Source: Pythium myriotylum (lineage: Eukaryota > Oomycota > Peronosporomycetes > Pythiales > Pythiaceae). From it: a stretch of DNA of 64,000 nt. Under the pieces are notes generated by a model. It did not search any database, was not told the origin of the DNA, and was given only the letters and a program-made list of their open reading frames with translations. Numbering within the stretch: position 1 is the first letter of the stretch; the number at the start of each line of letters is the position of its first letter. The DNA is taken from NCBI GenBank assembly GCA_023091665.1, contig JALJCQ010000030.1, forward strand, positions 1,676,501-1,740,500, read 5' to 3'. This document shows, one piece after another, positions 22,637-33,056 of this stretch. The translations under genes and the position numbers were made by a program.

Positions 22637-25600
22637 TCAATCTACTGGGAGCATGACGTGGCCACGCACTGTCATGAACTCTTGGTATTGATCGTGAAGG
22701 TCATTCGCTAGCTGTTTGAGCGCAACACCAACACTCGCTGTATAAAATGCCCATGAGAATGCAGGTCCGCAAATCAAGCATGCAACACCAGCTACCTAGA
22801 AGAGACAAAGACATCTTCATGAACTTTTGCGCTTCGTCGAAAAGCTGGCGACGATGGCATTGGACCCCCTAAGCATACTCTTATCAAATGGCTCAATCCA
22901 CATCATGTCTCAAGGGATGAGTAACCTACCAGGTTCCACGCTCTCGCTACGAACCATTCTGCATCGAGCTCCGAAATATTCAAGCTCACGCTTGCCTGAA
23001 GTTGAACCAATTGCTCAAACCACTCCAGTGCTTCATAACGAACTTCAGCCAGCGTAATGAGCCGACGAAGAAGATAACATATTCGTGTGGGATTAAGGTC
23101 ATCATTTTGAAGGGAGAGCTGAAGGCTACGAAAACTGAACAATGAGAACCGATTTCAGCTGCAAGAATTGTAGCAATTATGGACCTACCTTTGCTTGAAC
23201 ATGTCGCGCGCCAGGCCACGATACGCGCTCCGCATCTTTCGTATGATGAATGAGCAAATAGTTGATTCAAATGCAAGATAGATTAATGTCAACTATACCT
23301 CTCCAGCCTCATCAACGGATGCAGCTTGCAAGATCAGCTCTGCAAACAACGTTTTGGCGTTCTCCACGAGAAAGTTCAGTGAGTAATACGTACGCATACC
23401 TCCGACGTCGATGTAGTTTGCGACTGATATCAACATCCCTTCTAGACATAGTTTGCGAAGTGAACCGATGTCACGATCACATAATCGAAGCCTAGACGCG
23501 AGTTCGCTCTTCGTCTATCAAGGTAAATTAGCTTCGATGTCATTCAGTAGATGAAGGCGTTGTACCACAAAGTCTCTGTGTTCGTAGTTGGCAGAAAGTT
23601 TGATGCGTGTCACCAGCTCGAGCACACTTGTCAAACTTGCTCGATCGAGCTTGTCAAAGTCGGCCATGACCGTCCCAAGAGCAGCAAGTAGGCACTCGGC
23701 CTCCCGCTGTGAGATCTGACAGTCACCACCGAATAGTCTAAATGCTTGTTTAGCACAATCCGCCGCACGAACAAACAACTGCCCATCATTACAGCTCCGT
23801 GCTACATTGAAGCTTCGGTGGATAGACAGAAGTGAGCAGCCGTCCTAAAAAATAATTGCTAGTAGAGAGCGTGTCTCACCTCGTTGTGTAGAACCAAACA
23901 AACACAGCACGAGTTGCAAAGTGATCAATCGTGGTAGAATCTTGTTTCTGCGCAGCAAGAAGAAACATATCTACGTAGGTCACCAACTTCTTCGCATACG
24001 ACGTGGTAGCGGCTTCTTCGGCGCTAGACTTCGCCATCGAGAATGCTCTGAGAGCGAGTTGTGCGGTGTTTTGGAGCAAAATACCAAACGGAAGATCGTC
24101 AACCGGGTCTTGTCCAGTCCGCAAAATGCAGCAAAGGTCATCCATGATCATAAGACAAACATCGTCAAGTCCTCGGCTGTGGGCAGAGTACCCGAATACG
24201 ACAAGGTCTTGAGGCTGAAAATCGTCTCGCTCCTTCAATTGTCGATACAATTCCAAAGATGCTTTGCGTTCTTCGTTGAGTCCCAGTGATGCTTCAAACA
24301 TTGATAACAAGGACGCCTTTGAGGAATCTAGGGCCATGGCACTCTCAGCCCAGCTCCAACTCTCTTTGAATCTCCTAGATTTCAGATAAGCTGCAGCCAT
24401 AATGCTGACGCTGAGGTTAGTTTCTCAAGCCTGCTCCAACAGAACGTTTTGATCATAACTACTTGATCTGTACCGTTTCAACGCCGCCATCTCAATGGAA
24501 GTCGCTGCCAGTTCAAGGGCGAGTTCGACCCAAGCCGAACATTCCTGTTCACCGAAGTGAGGGTTCTAAGTCTCCCTCAATAGTGGCGTGAGGTAAGTAC
24601 CCATATTACCTCTACTGTTCCTTCATTTAGCGTGCTTTTGGCCGCGTCGTAGATTATCAGCTGGATGTCTTTGGATTGATGCCTCATCCTTGCCCTTGCA
24701 TCACTAAAGCGGACAGTTAGTTTATTCTGAGGCATGCACGAGCAACAAAGTTTTGGCGTACCTCGGCATCACTTTAACGATTTCAAGTAGCCGTGCGAGC
24801 TCCGATGTTGCTTGCATTCGATGATCTGGCTTCTCAGATGCTATGAGGGCGCACGCGAGATCAAGTCTGATTTCGAGAACATGATCTCCGTAATGACGCT
24901 CAAGCTGACGATATACGTTGGTAGACTCGGCACTGAAGTCGTTAAACTCGGCAAACATACGGGCACCAGCGATTGACGCAACAACATCGTCTAGCTGAAG
25001 CAAATGATTCATCGCGATATTTGCCCTGTCCGGCATATGCTGATGGAGGTAGAGCTTGAGCATCGTCAAGAGTGCGGTAGGAGGCTTACTTTGTCCAAGG
25101 AGAGAGAAGCAAGCCTCGGCTCTTTCCACATCTCCCAGGTTTTCAAGTGAACGTAAAAGAGCTGTGAGAAAATATTGCTTGTAAGTAGCCGTTGCCCAAT
25201 CTTCTTTTGCATCCTGCGCAGCTTCAGCTGCATCACATAGTCGTAGAGCTTCTTCTGAGAGTACAGCTAAGTCATCATAGCGACCATGATTGCTCAGTTC
25301 TTCGACAAGACATTGCAAGAGCTCCAACAGCTCCACAGCATTCCCACACATGTAGGGCAACAACATTTGAAGTTCATGAAGGGGCTCGATGAAACTTACA
25401 ACTGATGAGCCATCGCTTGTGTAGGGTTGCAACAAATGACCTGCTCGAAGACGGTCGACACAGAAGTCCCATAAATCTTGCAAGATCTCATCAAGCTCCA
25501 CCCCAGTCCTGAATCGCGTGAGGCACGAGAGTCCCAAGCGGCTCCAAATATTGTTTGCATGTTCGAGCGCCTCTTTTGCCATTGTGAGGTACTCATGGCA

Positions 25601-26176
25601 CTTGCTGGTTGCCGTTGATGCCGTATGAAGTAGTAGAGATCCAACCCGGCCATACGAGCGTAGGACATCGAGGCAGTCATCCACAAACACGCTCTGGTCT
25701 CCTGCTGTGGTGGTCGAGCCGCTTTCAATGCCTTTCGAGCATGCAAGCGCAAGTCCCATGACACGAGCAGCCAGGAATCGCACCAATAGAACCGGATAGC
25801 ATACAGCTGCGATGTCGCATGAGGAGTCTTGCTTTCCTCGGGACAGGAACTTTTTGTACGTCGCCCGAGCCGCATTGTAGACCACGATCCCGGACTCCAT
25901 GAGTTGTTCTGCTGGTAGCATGAGCACGCGCTGCTTGCTGGTTTCATCCACGAGAGCGTGCAGTTGCTCTGCGTGACGTTCTAGCGCTACGGCCTTGGCT
26001 CTCACTTCATCGTCGCCATCGACGAACTGTCCCGTCAGCACGCAATCCAGCGCCGCGAGCGACGCTCCAACTTTCTCCACGCAGCTCACGACTCCCAGAG
26101 TCTGCGCGGCCTCCATGTCGACGTGGTTTCCCTTGGTAGATTTCCCTTCATGTGTTCCCACCCAAGAAGCGAACAT
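22637..26176 (-). CDS. SPO22/ZIP4/TEX11-like meiotic TPR protein
   Basis: Many-exon gene. Supported exons: 26176-24762, 24703-24610, 24565-24474, 24410-23906, 23844-23566 and 23514 to about 23400. Further exons run down to a stop at 22637. Introns are 44-63 bp. One join near 23360-23400 is unresolved: an intron is required there but the donor is ambiguous. The protein is an array of TPR-like helical pairs, for example MAAAYLKSRRFKESWSWAES and CNDGQLFVRAADCAKQAF. Near the C-terminus it has the SPO22-domain feature AEWFVARAWNLV and a final helix block VGVALKQLANDLHDQYQEF. SPO22/ZIP4 scaffolds crossover proteins on meiotic chromosomes. Similarity is structural rather than strong, so another helical-repeat protein is possible. 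It converges with the AAA gene, leaving 61 bp between stops. Confidence 0.6.
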
Positions 26177-26301
26177 CACTCCTTGACTTCAACTAGATGT
26201 TGAATCAGTATATTTCGATCGAAACACTTTCAGGTCTGGATTATCGACTTGTGCAGGTCGGAGCTTTCACCGTAAAGACTGACCGCGTGGCTCAACTGGA
26301 A

Positions 26302-27542
26302 ATGAACGCTCGACGAGTGATGCGCGTTGCGCTGGCGCTCAGCGTCGGCGTCTCGCTTTGCGTGGCCGCGCCGAAAGTCGACATCCGAGTCGTCCAGAGA
26401 CCGAGGCCGGAGCCACCGACTCCTGAAGTCGGCCCATTCCCCTTCCGTCCCCCGGCGGATCCCAGCGGTAGGACGGCTGATGGCCTCGAGTCCAAATTTC
26501 CCGAGACCTGACGAGTATCCTCGGTTTGTGAATAGGTCCGTTCTCGGCGTACGCTGACTCCGTCGGCTGTATGACCAAGTTCCCGGCAGAGATAAATGGC
26601 AAAAGGTTGGTTGTCGCTCTGACAATGCAGGCAGTGAATGCCCGGGCTAACTGAAGTCTCAGCGTCCTGATTGATATTTGCCACTTGAAAAACGTAACGT
26701 TCATCGAAGTACCACCCACTCTTCCAAACGCTGACTCAACCACGGAGCAATCATCTCCGAAACTTTCTCCTGAGGCCGGAGCTTCAGTGGCTGAAGCGTC
26801 AGCGAGTGAGGAGTCGACGTCCGGCTCACCGCCCACCGAAGAGAAAGCGACGCCTCGCCGTGAAATATTGGGGTAAGTTGACGTGTGCCGATGAGCTGTT
26901 CCGTCTGTCTTGCAACTGATGTCGCGCATTGATTATGTCGCCAGAATTTTTCGGGGGTGGAAAATCGACCCAATTCATAAGAAGTTCAAATATGCAGTGT
27001 TTGACGACGGCGATTTATGTGGCGTGCATGGGACGGAGCGATTCTCCGTTACTGTCGAACTTGTTCGTTCGTCTCAAAGTGACGCTATCCCACGTGTATA
27101 CGACGTGCGCCAGCTTTCAACATGTGCATTTACTCTGCGTGTCGAGGCGTACGTTGCTGAGTACGAGCTGTTTGCTTCCAGTGGGATACACACACCTGGA
27201 GTGGTAGATATCAGCGATGCAAGTGAAATGCTGCCTCAAATCTGCGGAGAAATGAAGTGTCAGTACAGTCACGTCACGGGGCGCATCGAGATTGTCAGAC
27301 AAGAAATCGAGTCTCTCAAGAAATCTTTAAGTGAAGTCGCCACGTCAACCTCGAGTTCGGTCACTGAGATTAGTGTGTCTGCTGCAGCGTCCATAATCCA
27401 AGCGTCAACGAACGTAATGGAGAAAGCACTCGAAGTTCTGCAATCGGTTGAGAAACTTGAGCAAGCAGCTCAGGATGCTCGCAAAGTCGCTGGAGAGACG
27501 GTTTCCAGCGCGATCATCGAAGACGTCACTGCCACAAGTTAA
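26302..27542 (+). CDS. Secreted MRH-domain protein (GNPTG / glucosidase II beta-like)
   Basis: Exons 26302-26467, 26536-26605, 26663-26872 and 26945-27542, introns 68, 57 and 72 bp, 347 aa. The N-terminus is a signal peptide (basic start, then VALALSVGVSLCVAA). The mannose-6-phosphate-receptor-homology fold is recognised by a cysteine in IDICHLKNVTF (compare the CPFHNVTQ element), then EILGIFRGWKIDP (compare LGIWxxW), DDGDLC, ERFSVTVEL and STCAFTLRVEAYV. A low-complexity Ser/Glu insert splits the domain after the NVTF element. The cysteine usually found after the VEL strand is absent. The last 90 residues form a coiled-coil or amphipathic region. MRH proteins read mannose or M6P on N-glycans in the ER/Golgi. 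GNPTG is the best length match. No RXLR motif is present. Confidence 0.65.
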
Positions 27543-27562
27543 TCGGTATTCATGATAAGTCC

Positions 27563-29977
27563 ATGCATGGGCAGACTATGGATCGGTATACGAGGAAGTT
27601 GTGGTGTGTGCTTATGCCAAATAAAGATTGTGTTTTTCTTAATGAGAGCTATGAACTGAAGCCCATGAACCCATTCATGTCAGGTGCTTCATGTGGCTTT
27701 CACCAGGGAAACCTCCCTACGTATTTCAATCCAAGCATTTATGAAGATGAAATCCGCCGGCTCAACGAGCACCAGCATGAACTACGTCGTAAGAGAAAGC
27801 AACTCATCGTGTACGGAACTCCCTCGGCCTCAATGGTTCACTTAGGTCGTTAACTCATTTCTCATCACGCAGGGAGCAACTGCATCAAGTCCACAACCGC
27901 GTGCGGCAATTGCTCGTACGTGAAGTGAAGACGTGCACTATTTCTCTGGCATTAAGGCTATTCCTACAGGATTTGAAGGGCAACAGAAACGCACAAGGAC
28001 CAGCCGTGGCCCCGCTTCTCTCTGGGAGAAGTGAGGGGGAAGAGTCTTCTGTCGGTTGGCTACTGCGAAGGCTTATCGTACAAAATGAGGAGCTAAAAGC
28101 GACGATGATGAACCAAATTATTGCCTCTAGGTGAGAAAAATGGTGTAAAACGGAACACAACATGTTGCTGAGTTTGTATCAGCAAAGTAAGCTCGTCAGC
28201 GGTGTGTGCTGATCGTTCACACGGTTCAACATCTCCTATGGCTGGTGATCAAGCTCATTGGTCTGCTTGGGACGAACCATCGGCCACAAGCAGGCTAGTC
28301 CTCGCCGAAAACACGTCTAGTGTAGCTCAAGTGAACCCTCTCAATCCTCAATCTAAGTTCGAGTTACCTGAGGTTGGATGGAGTGACAAGGACGAGGAGG
28401 TTGGAGAACGCGTTTGCAGCTCTGGGGTAATTCTTACAGTGTGAACTTGTTGTAGCTTCTGAAAAGACTCCTTGGCGGTGAAACGAGCACGAGAAGCTAT
28501 CCGGTGGAGGAGCTGAACCAACTGAGGACTGTTCAGTCAGGGGAAGGAAATCCCCCGGGGTTTCTCAAGAAGAAACAGCAGCAGCAAGATGACCGTCGGA
28601 ACAGCCGGCGCAAGAACGCTCAAGTTCTTTACACGTCAGGGTTCTCGAACAATGCAGGCATGATGCGGCCACGGTGGCGCATCGAGCAGGATATCAATGA
28701 CGGTGTCATTCGTCCCTTCGGTGAAGGTGCTACAGTCGAGCAGCAAATGGGTCCGCATCACATCTTTCGCTCCGTATTTATCGTTGTGCTTATGGTCGTG
28801 GAGCTGAAACGTCTATTGCATGAGAAGAAGCTTCGCTTGCGTGAGAAGATCATGCAAGTATGATATCTGACGGAACATTTGCTGGTGCAAGAGATGCTGA
28901 TATGGTATTGTGGATCGGCGATAGGATCTAAAGCCTATGTTTGAGATATACTTCGACGCGACGCGTGCGTGGTTGGGTCGAGCTGCAAAAACCACGCTAC
29001 TGTCAATTGTCAAGGATACCAATCTCGACATTGACGTGGCCATAAAGGCTGGACTATTTCATGGTTCAAATGGTATCTCGAGAGTATTTAAGAGAGGTGT
29101 CTCTGCTGCGGTGCAACCAGCCGTCACTTCTATTGAATCCAAGCTCGTAAAGCTCAAAGTGCGAGTTAAAAGCATCGTCGAAGGAATTGCGAGGGATGTT
29201 GATAAGGGCGATGTACCCAGTGGTATAATGGGTTTCTGTAAGCGCTTAACCTGCAATGGGATCTACTTCCCATCCACGGTGAGAGTCGACTTGATCAAGC
29301 TAGCATGATGATATCTGGTGGTGTCACTAACCCGCGCGATACTTTTACATCGTCATCTTTAGTACCCTTTGTTCCCAACAGAGAAGCAAGCACTGCAACT
29401 CGATTTGTATGGAGCTACGTGCTCAATGCAGGATGACTATACATCGATATCTGGCAGATCTTACCCTCGCTTTCAAGTTGTTCTTGTCAACTTCGTCGTG
29501 GTGCGAATCTTGATCCCGTATGTTATAATGCGGCCCTGGGATGTCGGTATCGGTGGAAAGAACCCATCGAGGGCTGCAATGGCGAATCTGAAAAACGTCG
29601 CGTCTGTACTATACGCAATCGCGTCTCGTTTGTCACCTCTCCCACCTGTTGAGGGCGGACTTCATGCAGGAGTCCGCACATCCACTAAAAGGACTTCCTC
29701 TGTGCCGATTAGTGAGCAAGAATCACTCGAATTGGCGGGTGTATCACGGGATTTTGTGGATAACGGCACGAGCGAGCAGCGATTCCTACTCCTTACCGAG
29801 ATTCAACGATTGCTGGTTCCAGACAAGAGCTTGCCCCTTCAGGAACTGGAGGATTTCATCGAGGATCAGCAACAGCGACTCAGGGATGCTGTTGCTATGC
29901 TTCGCAGAAAGATCAATGAGAAAAACCTGAACGGACGGGGGTCGATTCAAACACAAACAGCCTTCTTTTTACAATAA
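27563..29977 (+). CDS. Unrecognised coiled-coil protein, seven exons
   Basis: Not recognised. Proposed exons: 27563 (or ATG at 27578/27665)-27808, 27877-27915, 27970-28130, 28183 to about 28400, 28456-28857, 28934-29278 and 29363-29977. The last three joins and the 54-bp intron 27916-27969 are clean. The first and fourth introns have weak donors, and the 5' end is uncertain because only 20 bp separate it from the preceding stop. Visible parts: a charged coiled coil across exons 1-2 (RRLNEHQHELRRKRKQL, then HQVHNRVRQLL) and a basic Q-rich stretch. A hydrophobic helix next to a basic one follows (FRSVFIVVLMVVELKRLL), then ISRVFKRGVSAAVQPAVTS and YPLFPTEKQALQLDLYG. A second hydrophobic segment (VVLVNFVVVRILIPYVI) and a final coiled coil complete it. 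It could be a centrosomal/ciliary coiled-coil or membrane protein; neither is supported enough to name. Confidence 0.5.
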
Positions 29978-30073
29978 ATTATTCCATTGTGAGCAAAATG
30001 AACTCAGGATTCTTGAACCTCACGCTACTAACTACGAAGACACCAGAATATCGTACGACTCTTGATTTCTCGA

Positions 30074-31552
30074 TCACTGTGACCCCTTGCGGAGCCAATT
30101 CGTAAGTGGGTAATCACGGCGATCACTAGAACTTGGACGCGAAGACTGAACGCTTGAGGAACCACTGAACCCCGCTCGACCGAGGCTCCCCACATGTTGA
30201 TGTGGGGCTTTGTTCACGTGAGCAAGTTGACTTGACTGAGGTGTTCGCTTCGGGTCTTTTGGAATGAAGTAGTTCGTCAGTTTGCCGGTCTCATCATAGC
30301 CTCTCCGGCATACAACGTGGTCCGACGTTTGCACTGGTGCTTCATGAGATGGTGCCAAATTGTACGATCCATACTGGTTCGGGTTATAGTTACTTCGACC
30401 AAATCCGGTTTGTGAGCGCGGCATACTTGGTGTTGCCAGAGGGCGCACAGCGACGTCCGTGTAGGCACTCGAGCGAAAGTTCGAAAGTTCTCCTCGGGCG
30501 GATAGACTTCCGATTGCGGACGAACTTATAGGGGCTGGTTGAAGTGAGGCGTTGGACGTCGTACCAGCAGGAGAAATCGTAATCTTCCGTTTCTTAGGTT
30601 CCAATGGATGAGGAGTTGCGTAATCGGCTGATGAGAACGATCGCTTCGACTCCATTGGGCTCTTCATTTTTCTCTTCCCGAGCCCTTCCGAATCAAAGTC
30701 TTGCATGTTACCGCCCCCGCTCCCTAGTTGTGCCTGCAGGGTCTGAACCATTGACTTGAGCTTCGCTTTTTCTTTGACTGCCTTCTGGTACTGATCATGC
30801 CGGAACTTGCACGCCTTCTTCAACGCAGTCACCAGTTCGCGGGGATTCTGGATCTCATCTTCGAGTGCATCGGCGTCACATGTGTTCAAGTAGTTGATGA
30901 TGCTTTGATTGACGGCCATTTGGCGCGCGACCTCAGTTTGCCTACTCAGCTCGATCTGGTACTTGGCAACCTTACTCAGCAGCTCGTTTTTGTTCGACTC
31001 GAGTGTGCCCACCCGATGCAATAGTGTCTGCTTGTCAACCAAGAGTTGCTCAGTCTGGTGGCGCGCACGCTTCATCTCGCTTAGAAGCAAGTCGTGCTGC
31101 TTCTTCTGCCACTGCAGGCGATCGATCACGATCGATAGGCGCTCATTCAGTGCGGCCACTTGCGGCTCTTGACTCCCTTGAGCACTGACGATGACCTCGG
31201 TTGTCGATGGCTCGTTGGTCTCTGGAAGCTCGAGGAAAAGCTTGACGAGTCGCTTCACGGAAGCAGGGCCGCGGCAGCTCGGGCATAGCTCGTGGACCTC
31301 GAGCGCCTGCGTAATGCAAGCTTCGTGGAACACGTGACCGCAGGGACACGCCGCGAGGTCCACACGCAAGTCTTCGAGACAGATGTGGCACTCTTGAGTC
31401 TTGGCGCTAGCGGATGGCGGTGGCGGCGGCGGCTGCTGCTGGCTGTGGGGCGCCGGGCGCGCGCCGAGCCCTGCGGAGCTGCTGCGCGTGCGCTGCATGG
31501 TCAGCCGCGAGGTCTGTTTCTGGGCACTGTTCACGCTGGGCTCATGGGCCAT
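30074..31552 (-). CDS. TRAIP: TRAIP-like RING E3 ubiquitin ligase
   Basis: Intronless, 492 aa from the ATG at 31552. A RING-H2 finger sits near residues 50-95: ECHICLED, then CPCGHVFHEAC, then LCPSCRG, followed by SVKRLVKLFLELPE. That order matches the TRAIP (TRAF-interacting protein/NOPO) family, whose RING is followed by KxxNKLFFDL. A long coiled coil covers about residues 130-270, as in TRAIP. The rest is disordered and Ser/Pro-rich. TRAIP ubiquitinates the replicative helicase at stalled or converged forks and in mitosis. That role is family knowledge; here only RING plus coiled coil is seen, so other RING/coiled-coil ligases remain possible. It diverges from RPL38. Confidence 0.7.
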   Translation of the reverse strand: MAHEPSVNSAQKQTSRLTMQRTRSSSAGLGARPAPHSQQQPPPPPPSASAKTQECHICLEDLRVDLAACPCGHVFHEACITQALEVHELCPSCRGPASVKRLVKLFLELPETNEPSTTEVIVSAQGSQEPQVAALNERLSIVIDRLQWQKKQHDLLLSEMKRARHQTEQLLVDKQTLLHRVGTLESNKNELLSKVAKYQIELSRQTEVARQMAVNQSIINYLNTCDADALEDEIQNPRELVTALKKACKFRHDQYQKAVKEKAKLKSMVQTLQAQLGSGGGNMQDFDSEGLGKRKMKSPMESKRSFSSADYATPHPLEPKKRKITISPAGTTSNASLQPAPISSSAIGSLSARGELSNFRSSAYTDVAVRPLATPSMPRSQTGFGRSNYNPNQYGSYNLAPSHEAPVQTSDHVVCRRGYDETGKLTNYFIPKDPKRTPQSSQLAHVNKAPHQHVGSLGRAGFSGSSSVQSSRPSSSDRRDYPLTNWLRKGSQ

Positions 31553-31917
31553 CACTCGGACCTGGAATAGCTTTCCAGGTTGGAGCTAACACCTCAGTGT
31601 AGGTTGAGTCTGGCCAATCATCGTGCGTGATACCGACCTATGAACCTGAACTAAGGAGAGAGGGACTGAGCAGCACCAAAAGCAGGTGGGAACTCTTCAG
31701 AAACGTTAGTGAAGACGGTTCTTTCCCCCCTACCCCTTTTGTAAAAACGACGGATTGTAAATACGGTTGTACAGGTGTAAATATTCTTCAGTATCGAACT
31801 TCAGGCTGGTTCAGGCTCCCATCGCCGCCAGCCAACGGAGCCCACCACCAATCAAAGCCTTTGAGCGAGTGGCTTGGCACTGTGACGGCTAGTAGAGTTT
31901 AGAAGACCCGAAGGAAA
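31553..31917. promoter_or_regulatory. Divergent promoter region, TRAIP-like / RPL38
   Basis: 365 bp between divergent start codons. A pyrimidine-rich stretch (about 31718-31742) is present. A short plus-strand open frame (31627-31902) shows no coding character. Confidence 0.45.
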
Positions 31918-32542
31918 ATGGTGCGTGGGAATATGACCGCGCCGGCGCTCGGGGAGGGAGATGGAGACCGCGTCGGCTCGCGCGACAGCTCGTGGTGGAG
32001 ACAGATATCGGGGACTGTCGACGTCCCGAGACGCGTCAGTCTGAACACACAGAGAGATCAGGACGAGACGTGTCCCGAGCTCGAGAGCGATATAGGGCGA
32101 TCCGTTGACGAGATGTCGCCGTGACCAGCCTTCGATTGGTGCCGGCGTTTAACGAGCTGTACCGAGCTGCCGTCCGACTTCCAGACACCGCCCCGATCCC
32201 CGAGCGAGTGATCACCGAGTCACAGTAGCAGGCGCGCTGACTGGGGTGTTTGTGTCGATCTTCTAGCCAAAGCAAATCACCGACATCCGCGATTTCCTTC
32301 AGAAGGCGCGCCGAAAGGACGCCCGCTCGGTGAAGATCAAGAAGACCGCCCAGGTCGTCAAGTTCAAGATCCGCTGCTCGAAGTACCTGTACACGCTCTG
32401 CGTGACGGATACTGAGAAGGCTGACAAGCTCACCCAGTCCCTCCCTCCTGGTAAGAGGCTATTTCAGCTTGGCACTGGTGGCTGCAGATATCTGATGAAC
32501 CAGTATTCATGAATCACAGGACTTCAGCGCAAGGACATCTAA
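31918..32542 (+). CDS. RPL38: 60S ribosomal protein eL38
   Basis: Three exons: 31918-31920 (ATG alone), 32267-32450 and 32520-32542; introns 346 and 69 bp; 69 aa, the normal family length. The sequence is highly conserved: [37 protein letters not shown] and [14 protein letters not shown]. Exon 2 must start with the Pro codon directly after a CTAG acceptor. The only suitable start is therefore an ATG abutting a GTGCGT donor, and 31918 fits. The first intron is the longest but one in the window, as is common for ribosomal protein genes. Confidence 0.93.
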
Positions 32543-33056
32543 GTGGTAACTTGGATTGCGGCATAAGTAAACGCACGGTCTTCTACTTCTTCCGTCCGCG
32601 TGGCTCGGTTCTTCTCTTGTCTTGGCGCACTGGTAGTCAGCTTTCCAGTTATCATTTCTGGAAACATTCATCGCATCAAATGGAGGAGTGCTTTTATCGG
32701 GTCGGACAAGATCGCTTTCGGTTCTTGCATTCTACGCTGTTTCCTTTGTTTTGTGCGACAGCATTGCGGCTAGCCCTGGAGTTTGATGGGTCACGGAACA
32801 GATAATCTGGCGAATTCTCGATCACCATTACCTTGTATCCCATCGACTGCAGTTGTGCACGAAAGGGTCTGCTAGAGAAGGACCTGACCACCAATAGTGC
32901 GCCACGGCAAAGCTAGTTGATTGAGTTGGGAATGAAAGAGTATTAGTATTGTTGTGTATCGCGACCAACGGGCAAAAATACGGGTGTCACGCGGCACAAC
33001 GCTCGAGCTCCACATGCTGATGCGGCTTCATCAGAGACATCCTGTTACTAGATGGT
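32543..33056. other. Convergent intergenic region
   Basis: 514 bp between the 3' ends of RPL38 and the SR protein gene. Apart from expected 3' UTRs I see no supportable gene; the open frames on either strand start with non-ATG codons. Confidence 0.4.

Noticed and set aside
23515..23565. Two consecutive in-frame stops (TGA TAG) as nonsense mutations in the SPO22-like gene
   Set aside because: They fall inside a 51-bp intron with GTACAA donor, CTGAAT branch-like site and ATAG acceptor, and the phase closes.
26302..26467. Signal-peptide exon as a possible RXLR or CRN effector
   Set aside because: No RXLR, dEER or LxLFLAK motif follows; the downstream exons encode an MRH domain instead.
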